DNA of 64,000 bases. Origin: Nemophila menziesii (taxonomy: Eukaryota; Streptophyta; Magnoliopsida; Boraginales; Hydrophyllaceae). The position numbers and the translations under genes are program-made. The stretch spans positions 78,994 through 142,993 of the forward strand of contig JARWIR010000217.1 in the NCBI GenBank assembly GCA_029959085.1, given 5' to 3'. Shown here piece after piece: positions 1-12,542 of the stretch (positions are counted from its first letter, which is position 1; the number at the start of each line of letters is the position of its first letter). Below the pieces are notes generated by a model. That model saw nothing but the letters and a program-made list of their open reading frames with translations. It did no database searches and had not been told where the DNA came from.

Positions 1-1974
1 ATAATGTAAAGTTTTTTAAATTGAATTTTATTCCCTAAATTGCATTTTAGTCCCTAAATTGCATTTTTAGTCCCTAGAGTTTTCATATTTGCATAAAATA
101 CCCTAAATTTCACCAATATCAAAATATTTAACATACACAAATTAACAAATAATCCTTAAAGTTCTAAACATCAAAAAGCATTACATTTCTATACATCAAA
201 AACTCAAAAATACAAAAAACTATACAAACCCTAATTTTTCTAAAAATTAACAAAAAAATCATGTTACATGGTATATTTAACAACAAAAAACATATTCAGA
301 ATACATAATCAATCACAAAATCTCGGAATGAACAAGAAATCCAATACAACATTACAAAAAAAAATCGAAAATTAAAAAAAAATAGGTTTAGTCTTGGATT
401 TGTGGTACCTGTTACGTGGAGATTGTGTTGAACATATCCAGCAATCCATGCCAAGCAAGAGTAGAGGAAAAACAAAAACAAAAAAAATTTAGGATTTGCT
501 TTAGAAAAATGAAAAAAAATTGAAGAATCAATTAAGTTTTGGCATGGAATCACTTACATTTGATGTTATTGGGGTGTTGGAATGGCTCGGAACAGCTCCT
601 TCTTCCTCGGAATCGAACTTTTTGAGAGTGTTTTGATGTGTTTGTGTTTCAGAAATGAAGCTCGGTATGGTTTAATAGAACAATTGTTTACCGACGACAC
701 GCAAGTCGTCGGTAAACAGGTCAATCTTGTCGGTAAACGTGACACGCGTCAAACAGTCGTACGCATGACTGTTGCGTGTCCTGGTTTACCGACGACTACT
801 TTTCGCAAGTCGTCGGTAAACCCCCTGGGCGGGAAAATTGACCGCCCATTTTGGCCAATAAATTTTTGACTTTGGTTAACCGACGACTTGCTGACTTGAA
901 TGTCGTCGTTAAAAGTTTACCGACAACCTTCTTGAATTGAATGTCGTCGGTAAACTTTTAACGACGACATTCAAGTCAAGAATTTTGTCGGTGAACTTTA
1001 AATGTCGTCGGTAAAAAAAAAATTTGAATTATTTTTTCCCTGATTTCTTTTCTTTTTTTATTCTTGTTGGGATTAAGATATACATACACAAATTTGTGTT
1101 TGAAGTGTTTAGTCAACAGTTAGGGTCAAACTTGAGTGTTCGGGGTGTTTGGTCAACAGTTAGGGTGTGTTTGGGGTGTTTAGTCAATAGTTAGGGTCAA
1201 ACTTGAGTGTTTGGGGTGTTTAGTCAATAGTTAGGGTCAAATGTTACTATTCAGGGTGTTTAGTCAATAGTTAGGGTCAAACTTGAGTGTTTGGGGTGTT
1301 TGGTCAACAATTAGGGTCAAACTTGAGTGTTTGGGGTGTTTAGTCAACAGTTAAGGTCAAACTTGAGTGTTCGGGGTGTTTAGTCAATAGTTAGGGTCAA
1401 ACTTGAGTGTTTGAAGTGTTTAGTCAACAGTTAGGGTCAAACTTGAGTGTTCGGGGTGTTTAGTCAATAGTTAGGGTCAAACTTGAGTGTTTGAAGTGTT
1501 TAGTCAACAGTTAGGGTCAAACTTGAGTGTTTGAAGTGTTTAGTCAACAGTTAGGGTCAAACTTGAGTGTTCGGGATGTTTAGTCAATAGTTAGGGTCAA
1601 ACTTGAGTGTTTGGGGTGTTTAGTCAACAGTTAGGGTCAAACTTGAGTGTTCGGGGTGTTTGGTCAATTGGTAGGGTCAAACTTGAGTGTTTGGGGTGTT
1701 TAGTCAACAGTTAGGGTCAAACTTGAGTGTTCGGGGTGTTTAGTCAATAGTTAGGGTCAAACTTGAGTGTTTGAAGTGTTTTGTCAACAGTTAGGGTCAA
1801 ACTTGAGTGTTCGGGGTGTTTAGTCAATAGTTAGGGTCAAACTTGAGTGTTTGGGGTGTTTAGTCAATAGTTAGGGTCAAATGTTACTGTTCGGGGTGTT
1901 TAGTCAAATAAATTAAAGTTCAACTCCGAGGACCATCAAAATGTTCTAAGACTAAAAAACAAATACAAAATATC

Positions 1975-2133
1975 CTAATCAGTTTCATATCCACTAATAT
2001 CTATAGGTTCATCATCGCTATTAACCTCTATAGGTTCTTCTTCATCACCATATTCGTCCCACGTGTCGTCTTTGATTTCCTGGTTTTCATCAATAACCAT
2101 TTCAAAAGCCATCTCAATACGAAAATGAGCTGG
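1975..2133 (-). pseudogene. Left-copy duplicate of the CACTA-1 transposase C-terminus
   Basis: Identical to 13503-13661. In this copy the rest of the transposase gene is absent, because the duplicated block stops at 8905 and lacks the 3' LTR and everything beyond it. The adjoining GTCAA at 2134-2138 is the 5' member of the target duplication and has no partner here. Confidence 0.8.
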
Positions 2134-2138
2134 GTCAA

Positions 2139-5100
2139 TGATGTCTCCCTAATTGTTCTTATTTTCGACCCTTAGGAGACATCATTTTTGGTGTTTATGT
2201 AATCAATTTGATAGACTTTTGGACTAAATTTGCAATAATATGATTTTCCTCTTTTATTTCTAGCATTTTTAATTTATTAAGCTTTTGCGCGTAATATTGG
2301 TATTTTTAGTGTAAAGTTTACAGGTTTTAGATGTTAGCTAGAAGAGGAATCCGAGAAGAAAGTCAAAGATCAAAAGATAGAGTCAAGACTTGAAGATAAA
2401 CCCCGAAGATATTATTTTTAGAGTTGAAAATCCATTTTCCAGGCCATAGATTGCTGATTTCGAGGTGCTTAAGCGATGATTTAGCCGCTGACCTTTGAAG
2501 AGAAAACGCTCCCTATCGAGTTACGGAACTTTAGCAACTGGAATGAGGTCAATCGGAGTCATAACGAATCGGGAAAAGCCGTTTTAGTGAAGGTATATCA
2601 GCAGTTACGGGATATTTATACATTTGAATTTGGGATATTTATTATTTAAATCAAATTGGGTGTTAGAGATGTGACCCAAATTCATCTTTGTTAGATCTGG
2701 CCCATTTAGTTATAAACCCTAATATCTCTGTTTACCTATAAATACATTGTATTGTATAGGTTATTAGTTAACCCGTTCAATTGGCAGCAGCCATTATACT
2801 CTCCTCTGTAATCAATTCTTTACAATAATATCTTCTCCTCTTCCCGTGGTTTTTCCCTATTTGGGTTTTCCACGTATATCGGTGTTCCTTTCGTTTCTTG
2901 TTTATTATTTTATATTATTCTGCAATCCTTTTATTCTAACAAAGTGGTATCAGAGCTATGGATTAAAAGAACGAAAAAAAAAAAAATTAGGTTGCTGCCA
3001 GAAGAGGAGAAGATCGGAAAAGGAGATCAGGTATTATTGAAGATTTATCAGGATTTATTTTTAATCTGAAAATTATATTACTTCACTATTCTTTGAAAGG
3101 AGACCATTTTTTGGTAGGAGTGTATAATTTCAGACTTTTGGAAGTAGTGCTTGAAGGTTCGTGAAAGAAAAATATATATATTTTGTACTAATTGGTGTTA
3201 CAGATGTGACTTTCATAGATGACTTTCTTGAAGACTTTGTTCCTGTGTTCAGTCAATATCAATTCTCAGCTATTAAGTTTCATGGGTTATATTGGATTTA
3301 TCAACCAGTACATTATCTGGTTGAATTAATTGCACCTCTCTTTGTCTATATATGCTACTGGGTTCATTCAGAAAAAAAAATAAAAATAAAATTTATTATT
3401 AATTCGATTTTGTTAATTTTTAGCTCACGAATCCGATTTTTCTATTTTGCAAAATTTAGTTGTGCAAAGTTGGTCTAACCGTCTCATGGATCCAAACGAC
3501 AACTTTATTGTTGTTTTTCGTGTAGCAGAGGAGGAAGAAATAGGCGATTAGGGTTTCGGAAATTTTGAAACAAATTCGATAACCTAGCTCAAGATATAAG
3601 CGTTTTTATAGAAATTGGTTCATTAAATTTGTTCTCCTTGTTACAAGGATCAATACGGCATATTATTTGTTGGGTTTAATTAAAAATCGGCAAAGATACA
3701 GCCGGGTCATAACTATTAAGCTTTCGGGTCGGGTTGTATTCCTGTCGGGCGAAGAAGACAAAGCTTGCAATACAGTGTAACGCGGTTGGTTGCTTTTCTA
3801 TGCAACCGGCTTCTGATTTGAAACCAAAAAAAAAAAAAAATCAAAAGAAAAACAAACAAACGTGCAGCGTTTTGTCTATTTGGTGCAACACATCATAACA
3901 GCAAAGCAAAGGAGTTCATTTCTGCAGCACAGCAGAAGGAGCAATCCACGTTGCAATTTGATCTCATTAATCTTTATTTGAAAAAAAAAAAAAAAAAAAA
4001 AGTTAGAAGAGAAAGAGAAAGTTTTTCACTCCAGTCAGCCGTTGACCGAGCATTGAATTTTTTGACCCGACCTATCCAAAAGTTTTTCGACATGCCGAAT
4101 CTGTTTTCGAAGTCGGATTCTCCGGATTTTGTTAAGCTTGCCGCTTTTCTCGATTTGTCATTGACCACTTTGATCGGAGCTATTTTATTTGTTGACCGGA
4201 GGTATTCTTATGGTTTTTCGACTTTCCGAATCTGCTTTTGAGACCGCAATACAAGATATCGTTATGACATGTTATGTTTACTTTGACCTCTCAAGTTTTG
4301 GATTCTTTTAATAAGGCTATTTTTTCCATTTAACTACATTGATCGAGGCGCTCATTAAGATTTTTTCGACGTTCTTAGTCCATATTGAGGTTAGTTTCTC
4401 CAGATTTTCGTGTAGCTTGCTGTTCTTGGTATTGTGTTGATATGTTGCTTTTACTTATTGCAACTTTTGGATAATTGCAATACAAGACTTTTGTTTTCGC
4501 AAGTTAAGGTATGGGATTATACTCGTGCATACAAATTTGGAAGAATCTTTTGTTGGGGTTTTCGTTAACATCCCCAAATTTTCGACGGAATGCGAAAGTA
4601 AATATGTTGAGCACTCTTCAGTTTTTTAAAGGCCTTTTATTATATCCCGAATCAGATTGATTTGGAATATCTTTTTGAGCGAGATTATTTTTTTAAGGTG
4701 GAGATAATTGTGTTAGTACACATGGTTATTTTGCAGATTTATTGACCGTCGAGTTTGATATCTAGCTCAAGTATTGCTTGGACTCTATTGGCGTTCGCCG
4801 TTTTAAATTAAGCCTTTCAGGGATTTTTATTTATGATATTTAGGTCAAGTGTTCTTTGGACCTAGTTGGCATGCCATTTCTATTTCGCCTTTCGAGACTT
4901 ATTCAGTCCTTCGAGATTTATTTAGTCCTTCGTGACTTATTCAGTCTTTCAAGACTTATTCAGTCCTCCGTGACTTATTCAGTCCTCCGTGACTTATTCA
5001 GTCCTTCGAGACTTATTCAGTCCTTCGTGACTTATTCAGTCCTTCGTGACTTATTCAGCCCTTCGAGGCTTATTCAGTCCTTCGAGACTTATTCAGTCCT

Positions 5101-8100
5101 TCGTGACATATTCAGCCTTTTGAGGCTTAGTCAGCTCTTCGAGGCTTTTTGGAAGAAGAGGAAAGATATTTGAAGATTGGTGATTTATTTCTTGACTCCT
5201 TCGCGGATTCTTCGTCAAGATTGCCCTTCGAGGCTTATTTAGCCTTTCTTATTCTATCTTTCTTATTCTGTCATTCGAGACTTAATCAGCTTTTCAAGGC
5301 TCATTCAGCCCTTCGAGGTTTTTTGGAAGAGGAGGAGAGATATTTTTGAAGATTGGTGATTTTTTATCTTGACAGCCTTAGCGGATTCTTTGTCAAGATG
5401 GAGATATTTTGTTCGAGGTGGAGATATTTTCAGGTTTTTGTTTTTTGCCTCGATTACCAAATTTGTGTCTTGACAGCCTTAGCGGATTCTTTGTCAAGAT
5501 TGAGATAATTTTTCGAGGTGGAGATATTTGCAGTTTTTGGCCTTGATTACCAAATTTGTGTCTTGACTCCTTAGCGGATTCTCGTCAAGATGGAGATATT
5601 TTTCAAGGTGGAGATATTTGCAATTTTTGGGCCTCACTTGCCGAATTTGTGTCAAGGTGGAGATTGTTAGAGATGTGACCCAAATTCATCTTTGTTAGAT
5701 CTGGCCCATTTAGTTATAAACCCTAATATCTCTGTTTACCTATAAATACATTGTATTGTATAGGTTATTAGTTAACCCGTTCAATTGGCAGCAGCCATTA
5801 TACTCTCCTCTGTAATCAATTCTTTATAATAATATATTCTCCTCTTCCCGTGGGTTTTCCCTATTTGGGTTTTCCACGTATATCGGTGTTCCTTTCGTTT
5901 CTTGTTTATTATTTTATATTATTCCGCAATCCTTTTATTCTAACATTGGGTAATCCGTATTTTTCTTTAATTTGCATTTTAATTACTATTATTGACGTAA
6001 TTAACCAATGATAGGACTTAGTATCTAGGCTATTCCAATTAGTGGCGATTGGATCACCTTGACGGGGGGTGGTCTAGGTACCGAACCAGTTAACGAATGT
6101 AGGTTAGAAATTATTTGACTCTGTCGAGCTTAATTAAACCTATGGCCTATTGGGTAATTTAGACTTAAACACTTGAAAGTGGACTATAATCACCCTGACG
6201 GGGTTTGTAGCACTTGCAAGTTGCTCCTTAGTCCACCCTGACGGGGGTAAGGAGAATATAGAATCCCGACCAATGCAAATTTACCAATTTGTCCCTTAGA
6301 CAATGTATGAAATGAATGATAGTTAGGAAAACCCTTGCGTCTCTCAAGTACTGCCTGCTCATACCTGCGTTTTACTTTCATTTACTTGCGTCTTAGTTAT
6401 TTATTTACATTTTCGCATTAGTCTTTCATACTTAGGATTAATACAAAACAAACAATCAATCATATTACTTTTATTTGCTTTCATAAGTGCAACCAATCAT
6501 TACTTGATAAGCATTGTGATCAACCATCCCGTCCTTGGAACGAATCTGTTTTATCAACTATATTACTTGGGACAACCGTACACTTGCGGTTGTGGTTCGA
6601 TTACTTTTTGCATTTATTTTAGAACACACAAAGGACCACCAAGTTTTTGGCGCCGCTGCCGGGGACGGTAGCGTGTGACCACGGTGTTTATCCTTTAGTG
6701 ATAGTTGCATTTATTTTATTTTACCAGTTTTACGCTTTTTGTTTGTTTATCTTTCTCAGGTTTTTAGGTTTGGTGTATGCGAAGAAGGCTATTCAAGGAT
6801 CTAGAGCCAACACCTCCGATCCTTAGTAATCCGGAATCGTTGATCAGACTTGCTAACAAGAGAAGAAGAGAACGAGAAGCTTTAGAGGTAGAAGAATTAA
6901 TTAACAGAATGGAGGAGATCAACCTTCAAGATCAACAAAATAATCAACCAGGTCAACTAGGCGCAAATGGCCAACCTTTAGCGCCACCTGGCCTTATTCC
7001 TCCAATTCCACCATTGAATCCTAATCCTCAAGTTCAGATAGTGATGAATCAAGATCCATGGTTTACTAATGGTCCACCAGAAGTTCCATTCCGTGCTCCT
7101 GCTATAGGAGTAGGTGCTCCAGATATTAATGTTCCGCGATTCCGTCCAGATTCGGGTATGTTAGCTCAATTCCAAAATTTTGGGAATTTTCGTGGTAGAC
7201 CAGCAGAAGATCCTCAGTACAGAAATTTAAGCAGATATGTGATTCTTATATCACACAAGGAGTTTCAAGAGAACAGATGTATTTTGCTGCGTTTAAATTT
7301 TTTGTTATTGATGGAGCGAGTGAATGGCACGATACACAAGATCCTACGAAGATAACAAACTGGGACCAATTAGAGACTGCTTTCTTTGACAGGTATTACC
7401 CAAGTAACATGAGGTTAGATCCTGAATTAGAATTGACGCATTTCCGTCAAGAATATGATGAAACTGTGGGTAAGAGCTGGACAAGATTCCAGATGTGTTT
7501 ACGTAGAGTTCCCGCTCATGGCTTTTCAGAACAACAACAACTAAAAATCTTTTACAGAGGCCTTGATGGGACTTCGAGAGAGAAATTGGATACGTTATGT
7601 GGTGCAGGTTTTCTTCAAGTTCAACCCGCTCATGCTAAAATCATTTTAGAAAGAACAGTCAAGAATGAAGTTGGGTGGAATTCAGTAAGAACCCCGGTTA
7701 AAGGAGTGAATAATGTTAATATCGAAGAAAAGTTTGCTACGCTTGAGAATAAGATTTAAACCACAATAGAGCAACAGTTGAAACAGCTAACACTAGTTGT
7801 AAAAGAGGGATTTTCGGGTAAGAAGGTAGCTGTGCAAGCTGCACAAGAAGTTTATATGTGTTCGATTTGCAGGGTAGATGATCATGATGAGGAAAATTGT
7901 CCGAATAAGCAAGAATCCGTGATGTTTGTCTCGAACAGAGGTAACTTTAATTCGAGTGGTAATGGATATCAGCCTAACAGAAACCATCCTGGGTTTCAAT
8001 ACTCAAATCCTAATGGGGCAGCCAATCCTACATATGCATATCAGCCTCACCCCCAAGGTAACAATATCAATCCAAGACCACAAAATAATTATCAAGGAGG

Positions 8101-8905
8101 ACAGAATTAGGGAAATTATGTTCAGAGACAAGCTCCTCAAGATAGTTATAATGAAACCATGAACCAAAAAGCCTTACCTGCCTATCCACAAGAAGGAGTA
8201 GTTACCCTACAGAAAACAGTTGAAAGTTTAATTGCTCTTCAGACACAAGCTATGGAACGTCAACAAGCATCTGACGCAAACATGAATTTATTACAGAATC
8301 AGATAAATCAAATTAATAAACAACTGAATCAACGTCCACAAGGGCAGCTCCCTAGCGATACTGAGAATCCAATCCAAATCGAAGATTGTAAAGCTATTAC
8401 TCTCAGAAGTGGTAAGAACCTTCCTCTACCTCCTTTTCCGGTTATGAAAGAAAAAGAAGTTAGAAAAGAAAAAGAGGTGGTGAACGCAGATAAAGAAGTT
8501 GAAGTAGAAGAAGTGGAGAGGTCTAGTGAAGTTCCGAAAAAGAAAGATGATACTATAATAAACTGTCCTCCTCCACCATTTCCATCAAGAGTTCAGAAGA
8601 AGGGTGATATGGCTGAGTATCAAAAATTCTTTAACAAGGTAAGAAGTCTTAGCATAAATATTCCGTTATTAGAAGCTATTAGAGATGTACCCAAGTATGC
8701 TAAGTTTCTAAAAAGAGCCCTCACCAACAAACGACCATATTGTGATAATGAGATGATTGGCTTACCTGAGGAATGTAGTGCTATTTGTCAAGGTAAATTA
8801 CCTCCAAAGTTAGTTGATCCTGGGAGTTTCACAATTCCAATATCAATTGGTAATGAGTGGAAAGTAAAAGCGTTATGCGATTTGGGTGCAAGTATTAATC
8901 TTATG
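2139..8905 (+). mobile_element. Left-copy Athila-like element, truncated at 8905
   Basis: This duplicate of 13667-20433 carries the 5' LTR (2139-6641, with nested element 2661-5945), primer site (6648-6665), gag and the first 249 codons of the protease frame. It has lost the 3' part and the 3' LTR. It is preceded by an unpaired GTCAA. Confidence 0.93.
6777..8110 (+). pseudogene. Gag, left copy
   Basis: Sequence-identical duplicate of 18305-19638, with the same frameshift near 7242 and the same stops at 7757-7759 and 8108-8110. The zinc knuckle lies at 7859-7900. It is followed in frame by the truncated protease frame. Confidence 0.87.
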
Positions 8906-8983
8906 AAATATTTGGCTTTAGAAGAATTTGGAGAGAATGAGGCAGGAAGATTTGAAATGACTAAAGATTGTTTTAGTTATTGA
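8159..8983 (+). pseudogene. Protease frame, left copy, truncated into a chimaera
   Basis: The first 249 residues equal those of 19687-21177, including the CDLGAS active-site strand. After the shared ATG at 8903-8905 the frame enters unrelated DNA and adds 25 residues beginning KYLALEEFGE before a stop at 8981-8983. The flap, the ILGRPF strand and the integrase-like tail are missing, so no working protease is possible. Confidence 0.85.
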
Positions 8984-9029
8984 TTATATTCCATAACCAA
9001 ATCCTGACCAATGTCTTTAGTCATGAACT

Positions 9030-9150
9030 TGAAAACAACATTTTAAGTGCTTTAATAAGATTAAATTTAGGTAATAAGAATAACCATCTTATTACCTAAA
9101 TTTCGTGAGCAATTTGGTCTTATAATGCATTTTAAAATTGTCTTGTAGTA
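9030..9150. repeat. Fold-back hairpin, MITE-like
   Basis: A perfect 17-base inverted repeat (AAATTTAGGTAATAAGA at 9063-9079 and its complement at 9087-9103) flanks the 7-base loop ATAACCA. Weaker pairing extends outwards (AACATTTTAAGTGC... against TGCATTTTAAAATTGTC). Size and AT-richness suit a small MITE or a hairpin RNA precursor. No target duplication is obvious. Confidence 0.65.
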
Positions 9151-9273
9151 AATATTCGTTTGACGCAACTGCTGAAGATGGTTACATAACCCTTTAATTT
9201 GTGTCATACAACCCAGTTCTTAGCGGGACGTTTGCCAACTAGGTTGTTAGCTTCGCAAAATTGAAGCAAATAT

Positions 9274-9411
9274 ATGTGCTTTGTGGATGATATTTTGATC
9301 ATTGTAAGTAATAATTATTTAATTTCCTCCAACAAGAAAATTCTTCTAAAAAAATTTGACATGAAAGATCTAATCCTTGCAGATGTTATTCTTGGTATCA
9401 AAACTCTCTAA
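9274..9411 (+). pseudogene. Ty1/copia reverse transcriptase fragment
   Basis: 46 codons from MCFVDDILII to a TAA at 9409-9411 match the copia RT catalytic strand (FVDDILI, where YVDD is usual) and the following KKFDMKDL...ADVILGIK motif. No LTR or other domain is attached, so it is a scrap. Confidence 0.8.
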
Positions 9412-9631
9412 ATATCTCACTTGAGGTCTAGACAACACCGGCCCTAGAATGTTTTTGTTCTTTTTAGTGAGTTTATGTGTTTTTTAGTGCATATTGCAGT
9501 AATAAGAAAGGTATAGACTGATAATTGTAGTGTTTTAACTCCGAAAATTTTCCACGTTCTCACCCTAAACTCGAACCCTTGCATACCTACACACCAAAAA
9601 CACTTATTGACCAAAACCTTTGCATAATCTT

Positions 9632-9745
9632 TTTTTTTGTTACATAGGAAAGCCACTTTGGACTCGGAGTCGTTGACTCGGCTCAAACCTGCACCACTAG
9701 ATTAGAAGATCAAGGTTCTGGTCAGTGAGCTAATCCCACCTGGTT
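9632..9745 (-). mobile_element. tRNA-derived SINE with perfect 16-bp target duplication
   Basis: Flanked by ACCTTTGCATAATCTT at 9616-9631 and 9746-9761. Read on the minus strand it has an A-box-like TTAGCTCACTGACC, a B-box-like GGTTTGAGCC, and ends CTTTCCTATGTAAC with a poly-A tail (the T-run at 9631-9638). The body is homologous to the SINE at 27865-27980 (shared CAACGACTCCGAGT-like and AAAGTGGCT-like stretches). It was mobilised by LINE machinery in trans. Confidence 0.85.
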
Positions 9746-10445
9746 ACCTTTGCATAATCTTAGTAATGACAATATCATAATATTTGATTATGATCATAAA
9801 TGTATGATTATACATTTTGATTTTCGAATATATAGAAATTACCAAATATTAAACATAACACTTATTATTGAGATATTATTGTATGTTGATGTCATGTCAT
9901 TCACATTCTTTTTATCAAAACATTCTAATTAACATATACATAAATCGCTTATGTGGTTTCTGTCAATTTCTTTGAGTTTTGTTCTCTTGAACGTACTAGT
10001 ATATTATTAATATAACTTATTCTTGATTTTTATTGTAATTATGCGTTTTTGTTTTATTTGAACATATTTTAGTATTTTAATGTACAAAATTTACTATTTA
10101 ACCTCTAAAAAGAAGATTCCTCCTTTTCTTCTTATATGTAATTAAATTGGTCTACAAGGCAATTATGACATAGTCCAATGAATAAAAGGAAGAAAAATCA
10201 ATTCACTTATACATATGAATGTAATATAGAAGTTGATAAATGATAACATATCATTACTTTTATATTATTTTACCAACTATTAAAGATATTAACACATGCA
10301 GTATTTATTTCAATATAACTTCGTAAAATATTATATTGAAAAGTTATTAAATAAATATATTGATAGATATGATGGTTAATAGATTTTTAATTTAAAAATT
10401 TAATGTTATGGGAATCATTCAAAGTAATAATTTCATTAATTTCTT

Positions 10446-10865
10446 CACTACAGCAGGTCGCTGATTTACCGACGACAGGTGTCGTCGGTAAAAAGTCTAA
10501 TTTCGTCGGTAAAATTGTTTACCGACGACCACTCGTCGGTAAACAGTCGTCCCTAGAAGTTGGTCGGTAAAATCAAGATTACCGACGGCGCTTTTGGTCC
10601 CTCGTCGATAACCAACCTCTTTTACCGACGAGCTTCATGTCGTCGGCAAATTTTCTCTTACCGACGACTTTTTGTTTGGTCGCCGGTAATACGCATTACG
10701 TTACCGACGACCACCTTGTCGGTATCGTAGTAATTAAACCTTTTTTTTAATTTTAAATAGTATACCGACGACATTCTTCACATGAATGTCGTCGGTATAC
10801 TTTATTTTTTATTTATTTTTAAATCTTTACCGACGACATTCATCACATGAATGTCGTCGGTATTG
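10446..10865. repeat. CACTA-1 left subterminal repeat array
   Basis: Multiple direct and inverted copies of ACCGACGAC and its complement GTCGTCGGT occur here, several as short hairpins, such as the pairs joined by ATTCATCACATGAAT near 10830-10855. In En/Spm-type elements such clustered short motifs bind the TNPA protein and are needed for transposition; that role is inferred here by analogy. Confidence 0.85.
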
Positions 10866-11142
10866 TTATTATTTTTTTTATTTTGTTTTTGTTTTTTCTA
10901 TTTAATTTTTATTTTTATTTTATTTTATTTGGTTTTTCATTTTAAAAAAAATAATATACTAGAAATCATGAATATAACGAGAAATCTGGAATTATATTCA
11001 TAAAATATAAATAAACCCGGGTAGTCAAAACCCGGGCAATAAAGTCAAACCCCGGGAATAAAGTCAAACTCCCGGAGTTAAAATTATATTACATAAATTA
11101 CTAACTTATATTAATTGAATTTTATAAATTAATTTATATTAC

Positions 11143-11242
11143 CGGGTGGCTGGTTACAGTCATTGAGGCTTAAAGGTTGATTCCGGTTCGGGTCTTCACC
11201 GCTACCATCACCCCGGTGGTAATTGGACATCACATCGGCCAT
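11143..11242 (-). pseudogene. CACTA-1 TNPA-like gene, orphan first exon
   Basis: On the minus strand a 100-base reading frame starts MADVM right after an AG (ttacag/ATG) and ends in NQPPG followed by a GT donor. The first exon of the TNPA-like gene in CACTA-2 (41918-42017) is also exactly 100 bases, starts MADVM, also follows an AG, and ends NQPG before a GT, so the two are homologous. No counterparts of exons 2-6 lie between this exon and the left end of CACTA-1, so the rest of the gene has been deleted. It lies downstream of the transposase gene on the same strand, the usual CACTA order. Confidence 0.8.
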
Positions 11243-12212
11243 CTGTAATTTAAATAAAATTAATAAATTAGTTTTTTTAAGACTATATACTATAAATTGT
11301 ATTTTAGACCTTTTTTTTTAAAAAAATTACAAAAATACCCGTATAAATTTTTAAAAAATATTTTTTCACAGTTTTAAAATTGTATATTATAAATTGCGTT
11401 TTAGTCCTTGTATTTTCAAAAATTACTAAAATACCCTAAAGTCCATAATATTTTTTTTAAAACTTTTTTAATTTGTCATTTGGTCCTTATATTATATATA
11501 TATACAAAAAACACCCTAAATTCATAAATAATGTAAAGTTTTTTAAATTGAATTTTATTCCCTAAATTGCATTTTAGTCCCTAAATTGCATTTTTAGTCC
11601 CTAGAGTTTTCATATTTGCATAAAATACCCTAAATTTCACCAATATCAAAATATTTAACATACACAAATTAACAAATAATCCTTAAAGTTCTAAACATCA
11701 AAAAGCATTACATTTCTATACATCAAAAACTCAAAAATACAAAAAACTATACAAACCCTAATTTTTCTAAAAATTAACAAAAAAATCATGTTACATGGTA
11801 TATTTAACAACAAAAAACATATTCAGAATACATAATCAATCACAAAATCTCGGAATGAACAAGAAATCCAATACAACATTACAAAAAAAAATCGAAAATT
11901 AAAAAAAAATAGGTTTAGTCTTGGATTTGTGGTACCTGTTACGTGGAGATTGTGTTGAACATATCCAGCAATCCATGCCAAGCAAGAGTAGAGGAAAAAC
12001 AAAAACAAAAAAAATTTAGGATTTGCTTTAGAAAAATGAAAAAAAATTGAAGAATCAATTAAGTTTTGGCATGGAATCACTTACATTTGATGTTATTGGG
12101 GTGTTGGAATGGCTCGGAACAGCTCCTTCTTCCTCGGAATCGAACTTTTTGAGAGTGTTTTGATGTGTTTGTGTTTCAGAAATGAAGCTCGGTATGGTTT
12201 AATAGAACAATT

Positions 12213-12542
12213 GTTTACCGACGACACGCAAGTCGTCGGTAAACAGGTCAATCTTGTCGGTAAACGTGACACGCGTCAAACAGTCGTACGCATGACTGTT
12301 GCGTGTCCTGGTTTACCGACGACTACTTTTCGCAAGTCGTCGGTAAACCCCCTGGGCGGGAAAATTGACCGCCCATTTTGGCCAATAAATTTTTGACTTT
12401 GGTTAACCGACGACTTGCTGACTTGAATGTCGTCGTTAAAAGTTTACCGACAACCTTCTTGAATTGAATGTCGTCGGTAAACTTTTAACGACGACATTCA
12501 AGTCAAGAATTTTGTCGGTGAACTTTAAATGTCGTCGGTAAA
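12213..12542. repeat. CACTA-1 internal ACCGACGAC array (also at 686-1015 in the left copy)
   Basis: This is a second cluster of TTTACCGACGAC / GTCGTCGGTAAA motifs, about 1.8 kb inside the left end. It includes the inverted pairs ACGCAAGTCGTCGG and TGAATGTCGTCGGT. It resembles the terminal arrays but has no CACTA terminus next to it, so it may be a relic of a second, truncated element end or an unusually deep subterminal array. Confidence 0.8.

Larger units (their letters stand above)
1..8905. repeat. Left copy of a recent tandem duplication (at least 8.9 kb)
   Basis: Bases 1-8905 repeat 11528-20433 with an offset of 11527, which becomes 11528 after a single-base difference in an A-run near 1013-1022 (10 A versus 11 A). 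All open frames I compared are identical in both copies. The left edge lies outside the window. The right edge is sharp: after the ATG at 8903-8905 the copies diverge completely. The unit holds the inner part of CACTA-1, the 5' LTR with its nested element, gag and the first part of the protease frame. Because CACTA-1 keeps matching 3-bp duplications around the right copy, the right copy is probably the original. Confidence 0.97.
8906..10442. other. Spacer between the duplicated blocks
   Basis: Apparently older intergenic DNA with a copia RT scrap, a fold-back hairpin and a SINE (listed separately). The remainder, especially 9762-10442, is AT-rich with no gene that I can support. Confidence 0.7.

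Noticed and set aside
296..869. Open frames at 296-553 (minus) and 582-869 (plus), with duplicates at 11823 and 12109
   Set aside because: They overlap low-complexity A/T runs and the ACCGACGAC array, and show no domain. Duplication alone explains their presence twice.
1099..1908. Regular repeats that might suggest a CRISPR array or telomere-like DNA (TTAGGG once per unit)
   Set aside because: The units are directly contiguous with no unique spacers, the setting is a plant transposon, and plant telomere repeats are TTTAGGG in short tandem arrays. It is a 40-bp minisatellite.
4856..5349. Repeat protein of the LFSPSRLIQSF type
   Set aside because: It is the translation of a 19-bp minisatellite in three phases inside a non-coding LTR element, without a starting context or known domain.
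6190..6381. 63-codon minus-strand frame, present three times (also 17718 and 25035)
   Set aside because: It lies entirely within the Athila-like LTR, so the repetition reflects LTR copies rather than a conserved gene.
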